Below are positions 17,267-25,498 of a DNA stretch of 64,000 nt, piece by piece. Source of the DNA: CAHJXG01 sp965277495 (lineage in GTDB: Bacteria; Pseudomonadota; Alphaproteobacteria; Acetobacterales; Acetobacteraceae); assembly GCA_965277495.1 (NCBI GenBank), contig OZ255824.1, forward strand, positions 1,426,001 to 1,490,000, read 5' to 3'. The translations under genes were made by a program, and so were the position numbers. Each line of letters begins with the position of its first letter. Positions within the stretch are counted from its first letter, which is position 1. The notes under the pieces are model-generated. The model worked only from the letters and a program-made list of their open reading frames with translations, was not told the origin of the DNA and made no database searches.

Positions 17267-18811
17267 TTAGCCCGGCTTGTTCGGGCTGTCGGACGCAAGC
17301 GGTACCGGCACCCAACGCAGGCCATCGCCGCTCTGGATCAGCATCAGCACGGTCTTGCGGTTTTGCTTGCGGAAACGGTCCATGCGCTCCTGCACCTCGG
17401 CCGGGCTGGACACGGCCTCCTGTTGCACTTCGACGATGACGTCGCCGGGCTTCAGGCCGCGCCCGGCTGCCGTTCCGTCCGGCATCACGTCCGTCACCAC
17501 GACACCCTTCTGGTCCTGTGACAGCTTATACTTGTCGCGCAGGTCGTCGGTGATCGGCGCGAGCCGCGCGCCCAGGCCCGAGATCTCCGACGTGCGGTTC
17601 GGCACTGCACGCTCCGGCGTGGGCGTAGCGGACGCCTGCTGCACGTCGTCGGGCAGCTCGCCGACTGACGCCTGGACCGTGACCTCCTTGCCGTCGCGCC
17701 ACAGCACGACGGGCACGTTCTTGCCGATCACCGTCTCGGCGACGATGCGCGGCAGCGACTTCATTTCCTTCACATCCTGGCCATTGAATTTCAGGATGAT
17801 GTCGCCGTTACGTATCTTGGCCGCATCGGCCGGGCCGCCCTCGTTCACGCCGGCGACCATGGCGCCTGTGGTGTCCTTCAGGCCGATGCTCTCGGCGATG
17901 TCGGGCGTCACCTGCTGGATGCGCACGCCGAGCCAGCCGCGCCGGGCATGGCCGTATTCGCGCAACTGCGACACCACCGACTTCGACATGTTGGACGGGA
18001 TCGAGAAGCCAATGCCGACCGACCCGCCGGACGGTGAGTAGATGGCGGTGTTGATGCCGATAACCTCGCCCGCCATGTTGAACAGCGGCCCGCCCGAGTT
18101 GCCGCGGTTAATGGCGGCATCGGTCTGGATGAAGTCGTCATACGGACCCTGCCGGATGTCTCGCCCGCGGGCGCTGACGATGCCGGCGGTGACGGAGCCG
18201 CCGAGGCCGAACGGGTTGCCGATCGCCAGCACCCAGTCGCCGACGCGTTCAGTGTCGCTGTCGCCGAACGGCACGAACTTGAGCGGCTTGTCGCTCTCGA
18301 CCTTGAGCAGCGCCAGGTCGACGCGCTCGTCCTTGCCGACCAGCTTGGCCTTGAGCGTCGTGTTGTCCTGCAGGGTGACGCTGATCTCGTCCGCGCCGTC
18401 GATCACGTGGTTGTTGGTCACGATATAGCCGGCGGGATCGACGATGAACCCGGACCCCAGGCTTACCGACCTGCCGGAACTCGGCGGGCCGCCCTCCGGG
18501 CCTTCGCCGTGGTTCGGGCCTGGCCCACGGCGCTGCGGGCCCGGACGGTTGCGGTCCAGGAAATCCTTGAAGAACTGCTCGAACGGCGAGCCCGGCGGGA
18601 AGCTCGGGACCTCCGGGCCGCTCCGGTCAGCCCGCGCCTGCGCGTTCTGCGACGAAGAGATGTTCACGACCGCGGGCAGCAAGGTGGCCGCGAGGTCGGC
18701 GAAGCTCTCTGGTGCGCCGCGCGCCGCCGCCGGCGCCACGAACGGCGGCAGCACGGCCGGGAGCACGAACGCGCTGGCAAGTGCGAGCGCACGAAGGGAC
18801 CGGAGGCGCAT
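17267..18811 (-). CDS. degP: DegP/HtrA (Do-like) periplasmic serine protease
   Basis: A 514-residue periplasmic protease-chaperone with a signal peptide ending near AAA/RG (residues 29-31), a Gly/Pro-rich linker at 65-115, the catalytic triad His135 (TNNHVID), Asp165 (RVDLALL) and Ser239 (RGNSGGPLF), and two PDZ domains in the second half. It degrades misfolded envelope proteins. GGGAG lies 7 bases before the ATG. It is downstream of hflK-hflC on the same strand, a common alphaproteobacterial order, separated by 110 bases. Confidence 0.92.
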   Translation of the reverse strand: MRLRSLRALALASAFVLPAVLPPFVAPAAARGAPESFADLAATLLPAVVNISSSQNAQARADRSGPEVPSFPPGSPFEQFFKDFLDRNRPGPQRRGPGPNHGEGPEGGPPSSGRSVSLGSGFIVDPAGYIVTNNHVIDGADEISVTLQDNTTLKAKLVGKDERVDLALLKVESDKPLKFVPFGDSDTERVGDWVLAIGNPFGLGGSVTAGIVSARGRDIRQGPYDDFIQTDAAINRGNSGGPLFNMAGEVIGINTAIYSPSGGSVGIGFSIPSNMSKSVVSQLREYGHARRGWLGVRIQQVTPDIAESIGLKDTTGAMVAGVNEGGPADAAKIRNGDIILKFNGQDVKEMKSLPRIVAETVIGKNVPVVLWRDGKEVTVQASVGELPDDVQQASATPTPERAVPNRTSEISGLGARLAPITDDLRDKYKLSQDQKGVVVTDVMPDGTAAGRGLKPGDVIVEVQQEAVSSPAEVQERMDRFRKQNRKTVLMLIQSGDGLRWVPVPLASDSPNKPG

Positions 18812-18921
18812 AGCTTAACTCCCGAAGGGACGGCAAAAAGTGGATGTGCTCACGCAGGCAACATACCCGCAAGCGAGTAGGTGGGGCCACTTGCGAATTT
18901 GGGAACAACGCCGCCGCAGCA

Positions 18922-19791
18922 TCATTGTTGCGGCGCTTGCCGCAGCATGCGCAAGAAGTCGCTGTCAGGGGTCATCACAAGGCGCGACTGGCCGTTTCCG
19001 AACGCCTCCCGATACGCCTGCATGGTCCGGTAGAACTCGTAGAACTTGGTGTCCTGCTGGAAGGCGTCGGCGTAGATCTTGATCGACTGCCGCTCCCCCT
19101 CGCCGCGCAAACGGTCGGCGGCGGCGCGCGCATCGGCCAGCAGCACCGTGCGGTCGCGCTCGGCGTTGGCGCGGATGCGGGCGGACGCCTCGGCGCCCTC
19201 GGCCCGCGCCTGGCTGGCGATGCGTTCGCGCTCGGATTTCATCCGGCTCAGGATGGCCTGCGTGTTCTCCTCCGGCAGGTCGGCGCGGCGCAGGCGCACG
19301 TCCTCGATCGTCACGCCAAACCCGCGCATCTCGTCGCTGACCTGGCCGCGTATCAGCCCCATGATGCGGCCGCGGTCGGACGACAGCACCTGCAGTAACT
19401 GCTCGTTGCCCAGCACCCGGCGGAGCGAGGAGGTCACGACCGAGTTCAGCCGCGCCCGGATGGCGTCCTCCGCCGAACCCACCGCCTGGAAATACTGCAG
19501 CGGGGTAGTAATGCGGAACCGGGTGAAGCTGTCGACGATCAGGCGGCGCTGGTCGGACAGGATCACCTCCTCGCGGGGGGTCTCATAATCCAGCAGCCGG
19601 CGGTCGAAGCTGATCACCGTCTGCACGAACGGCACCTTCACGTTCAGGCCCGGCGTGTCGATGACGCGGATCGGCTCGCCGAACTGGGTGATCAGCACCT
19701 GCTCGGTCTGCGACACCGTGAACAGGCTGGCGCTGGCGATCACGATCACCACGAAGGCAGCGGCTATGGCCGCCATCACCACGCGGCTCAT
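18922..19791 (-). CDS. hflC: HflC, SPFH-domain regulator of FtsH
   Basis: A 289-residue band-7/SPFH protein with one N-terminal membrane anchor (residues about 5-25) and the motif VSQTEQVLITQFGEPIRVI at the start of the SPFH domain, then the helical stretch SERERIASQARAEGAEASARIRA in pieces typical of prohibitin-like assembly. With HflK it forms a membrane complex that modulates the FtsH protease. The ATG overlaps the hflK stop by 4 bases. Confidence 0.9.
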   Translation of the reverse strand: MSRVVMAAIAAAFVVIVIASASLFTVSQTEQVLITQFGEPIRVIDTPGLNVKVPFVQTVISFDRRLLDYETPREEVILSDQRRLIVDSFTRFRITTPLQYFQAVGSAEDAIRARLNSVVTSSLRRVLGNEQLLQVLSSDRGRIMGLIRGQVSDEMRGFGVTIEDVRLRRADLPEENTQAILSRMKSERERIASQARAEGAEASARIRANAERDRTVLLADARAAADRLRGEGERQSIKIYADAFQQDTKFYEFYRTMQAYREAFGNGQSRLVMTPDSDFLRMLRQAPQQ

Positions 19792-20996
19792 CGACGGACC
19801 TCCGACGGCGGCGCGGGCGGCGCGGCCGCAGTCCTAGGCCGGCCGGTGGGGTCGAGCGGCAGATACGGCACGATGCCCTGCAGCTTGTCATCCACGACGA
19901 TCGACGGCGTCTTGGTCAGGATGTCTTGCATCGTCTCGATATACAGGCGCTTGATCGTCACGTCCTTGGCGACGGAGTAAGCGTTGTAAACGCTCAGGAA
20001 GCGCTGCGCCTGGCCGCCGGCCTCGGCGATGTTGGCCTGGCGCGCGCCATCGGCCTCGGCGGTGATGCGGGCCGCGTCGCCGCGGGCCCGCGGCACGATA
20101 TCGTTGCGATAACTCTCGGCCTCGTTGCGGGCGCGGTCGGCGTCGGTGTTGGCGCGCTGCACGTCGCGGAAGCTCTCGATGACGGCGGCGGGCGGGTCGA
20201 CTTTTTGGAGCTGGACCTGGGTGATCTCGACGCCGACGCCGTATTGGTCCAGCACGCCCTGGGCGCCGGACGTGACCTCCTGCTCGATGCGGGCGCGGGC
20301 TTCGGTCAGCGCCGGCTGGATCGGGGTGCGTCCGATCACCTCGCGCATCATGCTCTCGGCGACCGATTTCACCGTGTTCTCGGGGTTGCGCGTGTTGAAC
20401 AGGAACATGCTGGCGTCGCGTATGCGCCAGAACACGCTGAAGTTGATGTCGATGATGTTCTCGTCGCCAGTCAGCATGAGCGCCTCCTCCGGCGCCTCGC
20501 GCGCAGCCCCGCCCCGCCCCGATCCGTCGCGGCTGAAATCCGCCGGGTTGGCGACCCGGTTGGCGCCGCTGTCGGCGGCATTGCGGAAGCCGATCTCGAT
20601 GCGGTTAATGCGGGTTACGGCGGGGGTCAGCGCCTGCTCGATCGGCCAGGGCAGGTGGTAGTTAAGGCCGGGGAACGTCTTGCCGACATAGGCGCCGAAG
20701 CGCAGCACCACGCCCTGCTGGTCCGGCTCGACCCGGTAGAAGCCGCTGGCGAGCCAGATTACGGCACCGACGAGTATGATCAGCCCGATCAGCCGCGGGT
20801 TGGAGCGGCGTCCGCCGGGGCCGCCCGGGACGAAGCGCCGGGCCGACGCCTGCAGGCGGGCCAGGATCTCATCCAGGTCCGGAATGCCGTTCGGGCCGTT
20901 GCCGCCGCCCCATGGTCCGCGATTTGGGCCGCGTGGGGGCGGGTTGCCGCCGCTCGGGCCCCAGGGACCCGAGCCGCCACCATTATTCCAAGACAT
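19788..20996 (-). CDS. hflK: HflK, SPFH-domain partner of HflC
   Basis: A 402-residue SPFH protein. It begins with a Gly/Pro/Asn-rich cytoplasmic tail (MSWNNGGGSGPWGPSGG), followed by a single membrane helix near residues 80-97, YRVEPDQQGVVLRFG, and a long coiled helical region. The ATG at 20996 is preferred to the longer frame to 21065. It is the first gene of hflK-hflC-degP and diverges from mrp with 129 bases between, so both promoters should lie there. Confidence 0.9.
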   Translation of the reverse strand: MSWNNGGGSGPWGPSGGNPPPRGPNRGPWGGGNGPNGIPDLDEILARLQASARRFVPGGPGGRRSNPRLIGLIILVGAVIWLASGFYRVEPDQQGVVLRFGAYVGKTFPGLNYHLPWPIEQALTPAVTRINRIEIGFRNAADSGANRVANPADFSRDGSGRGGAAREAPEEALMLTGDENIIDINFSVFWRIRDASMFLFNTRNPENTVKSVAESMMREVIGRTPIQPALTEARARIEQEVTSGAQGVLDQYGVGVEITQVQLQKVDPPAAVIESFRDVQRANTDADRARNEAESYRNDIVPRARGDAARITAEADGARQANIAEAGGQAQRFLSVYNAYSVAKDVTIKRLYIETMQDILTKTPSIVVDDKLQGIVPYLPLDPTGRPRTAAAPPAPPSEVRR

Positions 20997-21125
20997 ATGG
21001 GTACAGTGGCTCCTGTAGATCTGCGCCGTCGGTTGCAGCGGCTCGGTTTGCAGTCGGGCAACCAAGCGCCATATGCGCCATTACGGCTGCGTGCATATTG
21101 ACCGGGGATTGAAAGTTTACAAGCG

Positions 21126-22229
21126 ATGGCGGCATTGACAACGGATGGGCTGCGGGCGGCGTTGCGCGGCGTGATGGACCCAAGCTCCGGCCAGGACGTC
21201 GTTGCGGCCGGGCTGGTGGACAGCTTGGCGGTGCGGGACGGCCTGGTTCACCTGGCGCTGCGCACCGACCGAACCAACGCGCCGGCCATGGAGCAGGTGC
21301 GCCGCGCGGCCGAGGCGCTGTTGTCGAAGCAGCCCGGCGTGGTCAACGCGACCGCCGTCCTGACCGCCCACCGCACCGAGCCGCCGCAAGGAACGGTGCC
21401 GCGGGCGCCTCAACCCGCGCCGGCGGCCAAGGCGACGCTGCTGCCCGAGGTCGCGCACATCGTGGCGGTCGCCAGCGGCAAAGGCGGCGTCGGCAAGTCG
21501 ACCACCGCGGTGAACCTGGCGGTCGCCCTGGCGCAGCAGGGGCGCCGCATCGGGCTGCTGGACGCCGACATCTACGGCCCCAGCTTACCGCGGATGCTCG
21601 GCATTGACCGCAAGCCGGAGACGCGGGACGGCAAGATGGTGCCGCTGCAGGCCTGGGGCCTGACCGCCATGTCGATCGGCTTCCTGGTGGACCCGGACGC
21701 GGCGATGATCTGGCGCGGGCCGATGGTGATGGGCGCGCTCGAGCAGATGATGGGCCAGGTGCATTGGGGCGCGCTCGACATCCTGATCGTCGACATGCCG
21801 CCCGGCACCGGCGACGCGCAGCTCACCATGGCGCAGAAGGTGAGCCTCAGCGGCGCGGTGATCGTGTCGACGCCGCAAGACATCGCGCTGATCGACGCCC
21901 GGCGCGGCGTGCGCATGTTCGAGAAGACGCTGGTGCCGGTGCTGGGCCTGGTCGAGAACATGAGCGTGTTCTGCTGCCCGAACTGCGGCCACCGCACCGA
22001 GCTGTTCGGCCATGGCGGCGCACGGCGCGAGGCCGAGGCGCTCGGCATCCCGTTCCTCGGCGAGGTGCCGCTGCTGCTCGACATACGCACGACCTCGGAC
22101 GCCGGCACGCCCATTTGCGCCGCCGACCCCGACAGCCCCGCCGCGCAAGCCTTTGCCGCCATCGCGCGCCGGGTGTGGGACGGACTCGTGGCGCCGCAGC
22201 CGAAGGCGCCCCGCATCGTTATGGACTGA
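21126..22229 (+). CDS. apbC: Mrp/ApbC iron-sulfur cluster carrier P-loop ATPase
   Basis: A 367-residue Mrp/NBP35-family protein: an N-terminal MIP18-like domain (residues 1-85), deviant Walker A SGKGGVGKSTT (about 117-127), VDMPPGTGDAQL, and the cluster-binding pair CPNC (Cys284, Cys287). These proteins hold and transfer Fe-S clusters. It diverges from hflK, a conserved neighbourhood in alphaproteobacteria, and is followed after 27 bases by a Rieske protein, a possible client. Confidence 0.9.
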   Translation: MAALTTDGLRAALRGVMDPSSGQDVVAAGLVDSLAVRDGLVHLALRTDRTNAPAMEQVRRAAEALLSKQPGVVNATAVLTAHRTEPPQGTVPRAPQPAPAAKATLLPEVAHIVAVASGKGGVGKSTTAVNLAVALAQQGRRIGLLDADIYGPSLPRMLGIDRKPETRDGKMVPLQAWGLTAMSIGFLVDPDAAMIWRGPMVMGALEQMMGQVHWGALDILIVDMPPGTGDAQLTMAQKVSLSGAVIVSTPQDIALIDARRGVRMFEKTLVPVLGLVENMSVFCCPNCGHRTELFGHGGARREAEALGIPFLGEVPLLLDIRTTSDAGTPICAADPDSPAAQAFAAIARRVWDGLVAPQPKAPRIVMD

Positions 22230-22256
22230 CGGACGCCGCGATTGTACTCTGCTCCG

Positions 22257-23288
22257 ATGGACGGCATGTTGCGCGGCTTCTGGTACCTGGCCGTATCCGC
22301 TCGAAGCCTGAAGCCCGGCAAGACGCTGCCGGTGTCGCTGTTGGGCGAGGCGCTGCTGTTGGGCCGCCGCCTGGATGGGTCGGTGTTCGCGGTGAGCGAC
22401 TCGTGCCCGCACCGCGGCATGCCGATGCGCCACGGCTCGTTCGACGGGCAGGTGCTGCGCTGCTGCTACCACGGCTGGGCGTTCCGCAGCACGGATGGCT
22501 GCTGCACCGAAATCCCGTCGCTGGCGCCCGGCGACCAGACCGATCCCGGTCGGTTCCGGCTGCGGACCTACCCGGCGCAGGACGTGCAGGGCAACATCTG
22601 GGTGCATGTCGGCGCACCGGGCATCGAGCCAGGGCCGGTGCCGACAGTGCCGGGGTTTGACGGCGCGGCGCCGCAGGTCACGACGACGATGCGCTTCCCG
22701 TGCGAGGTCGACCTCGCCGCCTGGGGGTTTTTCGATCCCGGCCACCCGGCCTTCGTGCACACGTCCCGCTGGTGGAAAAAGGACCCGGCGTCGCGGCTGC
22801 GGGTAAAGGAGAAGGAGTTCGAGCCGGACGGCATGGGCTTCCGCATGCTGCGGCACCACTTGAAGGAGGGCGCCAACCCGTATCGCCTGCTCGGCAAGAA
22901 CGTGCGGATCGACATCGGCATCCACCTGCCGGGCGTGCGGATCGAGCATATCCAGGGCGACCGCCACTCCGCCTGCGTGCTGGCCGCCGCGACGCCGGTC
23001 AATGCGGCCGAGACGGACGTGCATTACTGCGTTTACTGGACGGTGAAATGGCTCGCGCCGCTGCGCCCGGTGGCGGCATGGATGGCTCGGGATTTCCTGA
23101 ACCAGGACCGCGAGGTGGCGGCGCGGCTGATGGGCAACCCGACCCTGCCGGCGCCGCTGTTCGTGGGCGACCCGGATGCGCAGGTGCGGTGGTATATGCG
23201 GCTGAAGAAGGAGTACGTGGCGGCGCGGAACGAGGGGCGGGAGTTTGTTAACCCGTTGCGTGAGCAGACGCTGCATTGGCGGAGCTGA
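22257..23288 (+). CDS. Rieske (2Fe-2S) non-haem iron oxygenase-like protein
   Basis: A 343-residue protein with an N-terminal Rieske domain, ligands Cys50 and His52 (SCPHRG) and Cys69 and His72 (CCYHGW). The downstream FDPGHPAFVHTSRWW supplies an Asp/His-His set like the mononuclear iron site of ring-hydroxylating oxygenases. It is therefore likely a catalytic alpha subunit or an O-demethylase-like enzyme. No reductase or ferredoxin gene is adjacent. The ATG at 22257 is preferred to a TTG five codons earlier. Substrate unknown. Confidence 0.78.
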   Translation: MDGMLRGFWYLAVSARSLKPGKTLPVSLLGEALLLGRRLDGSVFAVSDSCPHRGMPMRHGSFDGQVLRCCYHGWAFRSTDGCCTEIPSLAPGDQTDPGRFRLRTYPAQDVQGNIWVHVGAPGIEPGPVPTVPGFDGAAPQVTTTMRFPCEVDLAAWGFFDPGHPAFVHTSRWWKKDPASRLRVKEKEFEPDGMGFRMLRHHLKEGANPYRLLGKNVRIDIGIHLPGVRIEHIQGDRHSACVLAAATPVNAAETDVHYCVYWTVKWLAPLRPVAAWMARDFLNQDREVAARLMGNPTLPAPLFVGDPDAQVRWYMRLKKEYVAARNEGREFVNPLREQTLHWRS

Positions 23289-23303
23289 GGAACGGAAGTG
23301 GGT

Positions 23304-24206
23304 TCACATTTCGAGCGCCTGGTTTCGTCCAATAGCGGTATCGGTCTCGCCTCTGTCAGGCAAGCTGTTCTGCGATCCGGAGCGGCTGCAGCATAATCCG
23401 GCTGCGATGCTGGCGCGGGCCATCGCCTGCTTCATGGCCACACCGCGGTCGAGCGCCGCCGCTAGCACTCCGGTGAAGCAGTCGCCCGCGGCCGTCGTAT
23501 CGACAGCATGGATTGCATGCGCCGCGACGTGGCCGGCGTCATCTTGCGTCGCCCATTCCGCACCGCGCTCCCCGAGGGTGCGCACGACGCCCACGCCGAG
23601 CGCCACATGCAGCCCTGCCGCGTCAGCCGCCGCGGCGTGTTGGGCAGCAAGCCAATCGGCCTCGGTCTCGTTCACGATCAGCAGGTCCACGGCCCGCAGC
23701 GCATCGGCGTCGAGCGCGTGGGCCGGGGCAAGGTTAAGGATGATCCGGCACCCACGGGCACGGGCGCGACGAATCAAGGCAGCCGTCTCCCGCGGATCGG
23801 TTTCCATTTGCAGCATCAGCGTCGTGCCGGCGGTCAGGATCGCATCCTCGACCTGGTCGGCGCGGGCCAGCGTGTTGGCGCCTGATCCCACTGCGATCAA
23901 ATTGCGGCCGGCCGGGTCCGTGCAGATCGCGGCACAGCCGGTGGCGAGGTCGCCCCGGGCGACACGCGACAGGTCCACGCCCGCCTCGTGCAAGGTCGCC
24001 AGCGCGCCGTCGGCCAGTGCATCCCGCCCGACGCAGCCCGCCATCAGCACCGTCGCGCCATCGCGTGCAGCAGCGACAGCCTGGTTGGCGCCTTTGCCGC
24101 CGGGCTCGATCCGGGTCGCGGGCCCCAGCACGGTCTCCCCAGCGCCCGGCAGATGGTCGAGCGCGAAGATTAGGTCGAGGTTGATCGATCCAAATACGAC
24201 GATCAT
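23304..24206 (-). CDS. rbsK: PfkB-family carbohydrate kinase, ribokinase-like
   Basis: A 300-residue sugar kinase with the N-terminal VFGSINLDLIF, the sugar-binding GGKGANQAVAAARDG near residues 37-51 and the catalytic/anion-hole motif DTTAAGDCFTGVLA near 239-252. This pattern is that of ribokinase, which phosphorylates D-ribose at O5. It starts 19 bases after thyX ends and is probably co-transcribed, which could tie deoxynucleotide and ribose metabolism. No ribose ABC transporter is nearby, so the ribose specificity is tentative. Confidence 0.78.
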   Translation of the reverse strand: MIVVFGSINLDLIFALDHLPGAGETVLGPATRIEPGGKGANQAVAAARDGATVLMAGCVGRDALADGALATLHEAGVDLSRVARGDLATGCAAICTDPAGRNLIAVGSGANTLARADQVEDAILTAGTTLMLQMETDPRETAALIRRARARGCRIILNLAPAHALDADALRAVDLLIVNETEADWLAAQHAAAADAAGLHVALGVGVVRTLGERGAEWATQDDAGHVAAHAIHAVDTTAAGDCFTGVLAAALDRGVAMKQAMARASIAAGLCCSRSGSQNSLPDRGETDTAIGRNQALEM

Positions 24207-24225
24207 GCGCGCTCCGCCACGACGA

Positions 24226-25161
24226 TCATGACCGCCCCAAGGTCTCCATCAGCTCGGCCCATTCGCGCTTGGACAGGCCGCTGCCGGGTTGGTCGACGGC
24301 CTTGCCGGCCAGCATGCGGCGGACAACTGCAAGCATCTGCGCCGAAAGCGTCGCCGCGCCCATCCGGTAGTCCTGGAACGCCTCGTATGTCGCCGGAACC
24401 CAGGCGCGCACGGTTTCCAGCATCGCGTCGGCATAGGCTCGTATTTCGAACTGCGCGTGGCTGTCGGCGCGCAATGACAGGAAGCCGAGCAGGTTGTGCA
24501 GGTCGGCCTTCCAGTACCACTGCGTATAGGTGTTGAGCGTCAGGTTCATGCGCGCCAGCTCGCGCGCCAGGCCCCGGCGCGCCGGATCGACGGCCGTCCC
24601 ATCCGCGCCCTCGTTCAACATATGCGCATAATGGTCGTAGGTGAGCGCCGCATCCTGCCTGAGCATGTCGAGCACGGCAGCGGCCTCCTCGCCCTCCAGC
24701 ACCGCGCCGCGTCCCTGGCGGTTGCTGCTGCTCTGCGCGGCAAGGTGCTGCGGTTCGGGGATGTAGAACTCGCGGTCGAGGATGCTGTAGCGGGCGGAAT
24801 ACTCGTTCACGTTCGCCATGCGATGCCGGATCCACTGCCGCGCCACGAAGATCGGCAATTTCACGTGATACTTGATCTCGCACATCTCGAACGGCGTGCT
24901 GTGCCGGTGCCGCATCAAATAGCGGATCAGCCCGGCGTCCTCGCTGACCCGGCGGGTGCCGCGGCCATAGCTGACGCGGGCGGCCTGCACCACGGCGCCG
25001 TCGTCGCCCATGTAGTCGATGACGCGGACGAACCCATGATCGAGCACCGGCAGAGCGCGATAGAGCATCTCCTCCAACGCCGGCACGGTCGCCCGCCGGG
25101 TCGGGGCGCCGGTGTCCCGCTGGGCGTCGATCTCGGTCTGCTGTTCGGGGGTCAGTCGCAT
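24226..25161 (-). CDS. thyX: Flavin-dependent thymidylate synthase ThyX
   Basis: A 311-residue enzyme making dTMP from dUMP with FAD and methylene-tetrahydrofolate. The ThyX signature RHRxxSxNExSxRY is present as RHRMANVNEYSARY (residues 112-125), with Ala at the usual Ser position. A good AGGGG lies 6 bases before the ATG. It diverges from ssrA and is followed by the ribokinase-like gene. No thyA or folA was seen in the window. Confidence 0.92.
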   Translation of the reverse strand: MRLTPEQQTEIDAQRDTGAPTRRATVPALEEMLYRALPVLDHGFVRVIDYMGDDGAVVQAARVSYGRGTRRVSEDAGLIRYLMRHRHSTPFEMCEIKYHVKLPIFVARQWIRHRMANVNEYSARYSILDREFYIPEPQHLAAQSSSNRQGRGAVLEGEEAAAVLDMLRQDAALTYDHYAHMLNEGADGTAVDPARRGLARELARMNLTLNTYTQWYWKADLHNLLGFLSLRADSHAQFEIRAYADAMLETVRAWVPATYEAFQDYRMGAATLSAQMLAVVRRMLAGKAVDQPGSGLSKREWAELMETLGRS

Positions 25162-25200
25162 GGCATACCCCTAGCATTTCGCCGCGCAATCGACTATATA

Positions 25201-25478
25201 GGAGGGGCTGTAACAACGGCTATGGTGATAAACGGCAGTTGGAATAAGCGTTGTGGACCCGGGGGCAGTGCCCGGCGCCTCCACCATCCCCGACGGATGG
25301 GTTATGGGGGCGACACAGGCTCGACACGCGTAGTAAAGACCTGCCTTTTGCCCGGCATGATACCGCCGTTATCGGGTCATATCACAAGTGCCAATGACAA
25401 TCATGAGGCGCTCGCCGTCGCTGCGTAAGCAGGGATAGGCGCGGTTCGGGGGGGCACCGGGCAACAGAAGCCCCCTCA
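25201..25478 (+). ncRNA. ssrA: tmRNA, circularly permuted two-piece form
   Basis: The acceptor piece comes first: T-arm CCGGGGGCAGTGCCCGG and 3' end CGCCTCCACCA, ending at 25286. After about 19 bases of intervening sequence the coding piece starts at 25306 with GGGGGCGACACAGG, and its first seven bases pair with CGCCTCC to make the acceptor stem (one G-U). The tag frame is 25390-25428: resume codon GCC, then ANDNHEALAVAA by reading Ala-Asn-Asp-Asn on to Ala-Ala and TAA. This order is the alphaproteobacterial permuted form. TATATA at 25195-25200 is a likely -10. A GGGGGC/GCCCCC hairpin at 25450-25475 closes the gene. The outer ends are approximate. Confidence 0.93.
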
Positions 25479-25498
25479 CTTTCCCCAAGTAGTGCGGC

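Noticed and set aside
24496..25428. A plus-strand frame that ends at the tmRNA tag stop codon
   Set aside because: It is antisense to thyX and only shares the stop because the tag frame happens to be open upstream.
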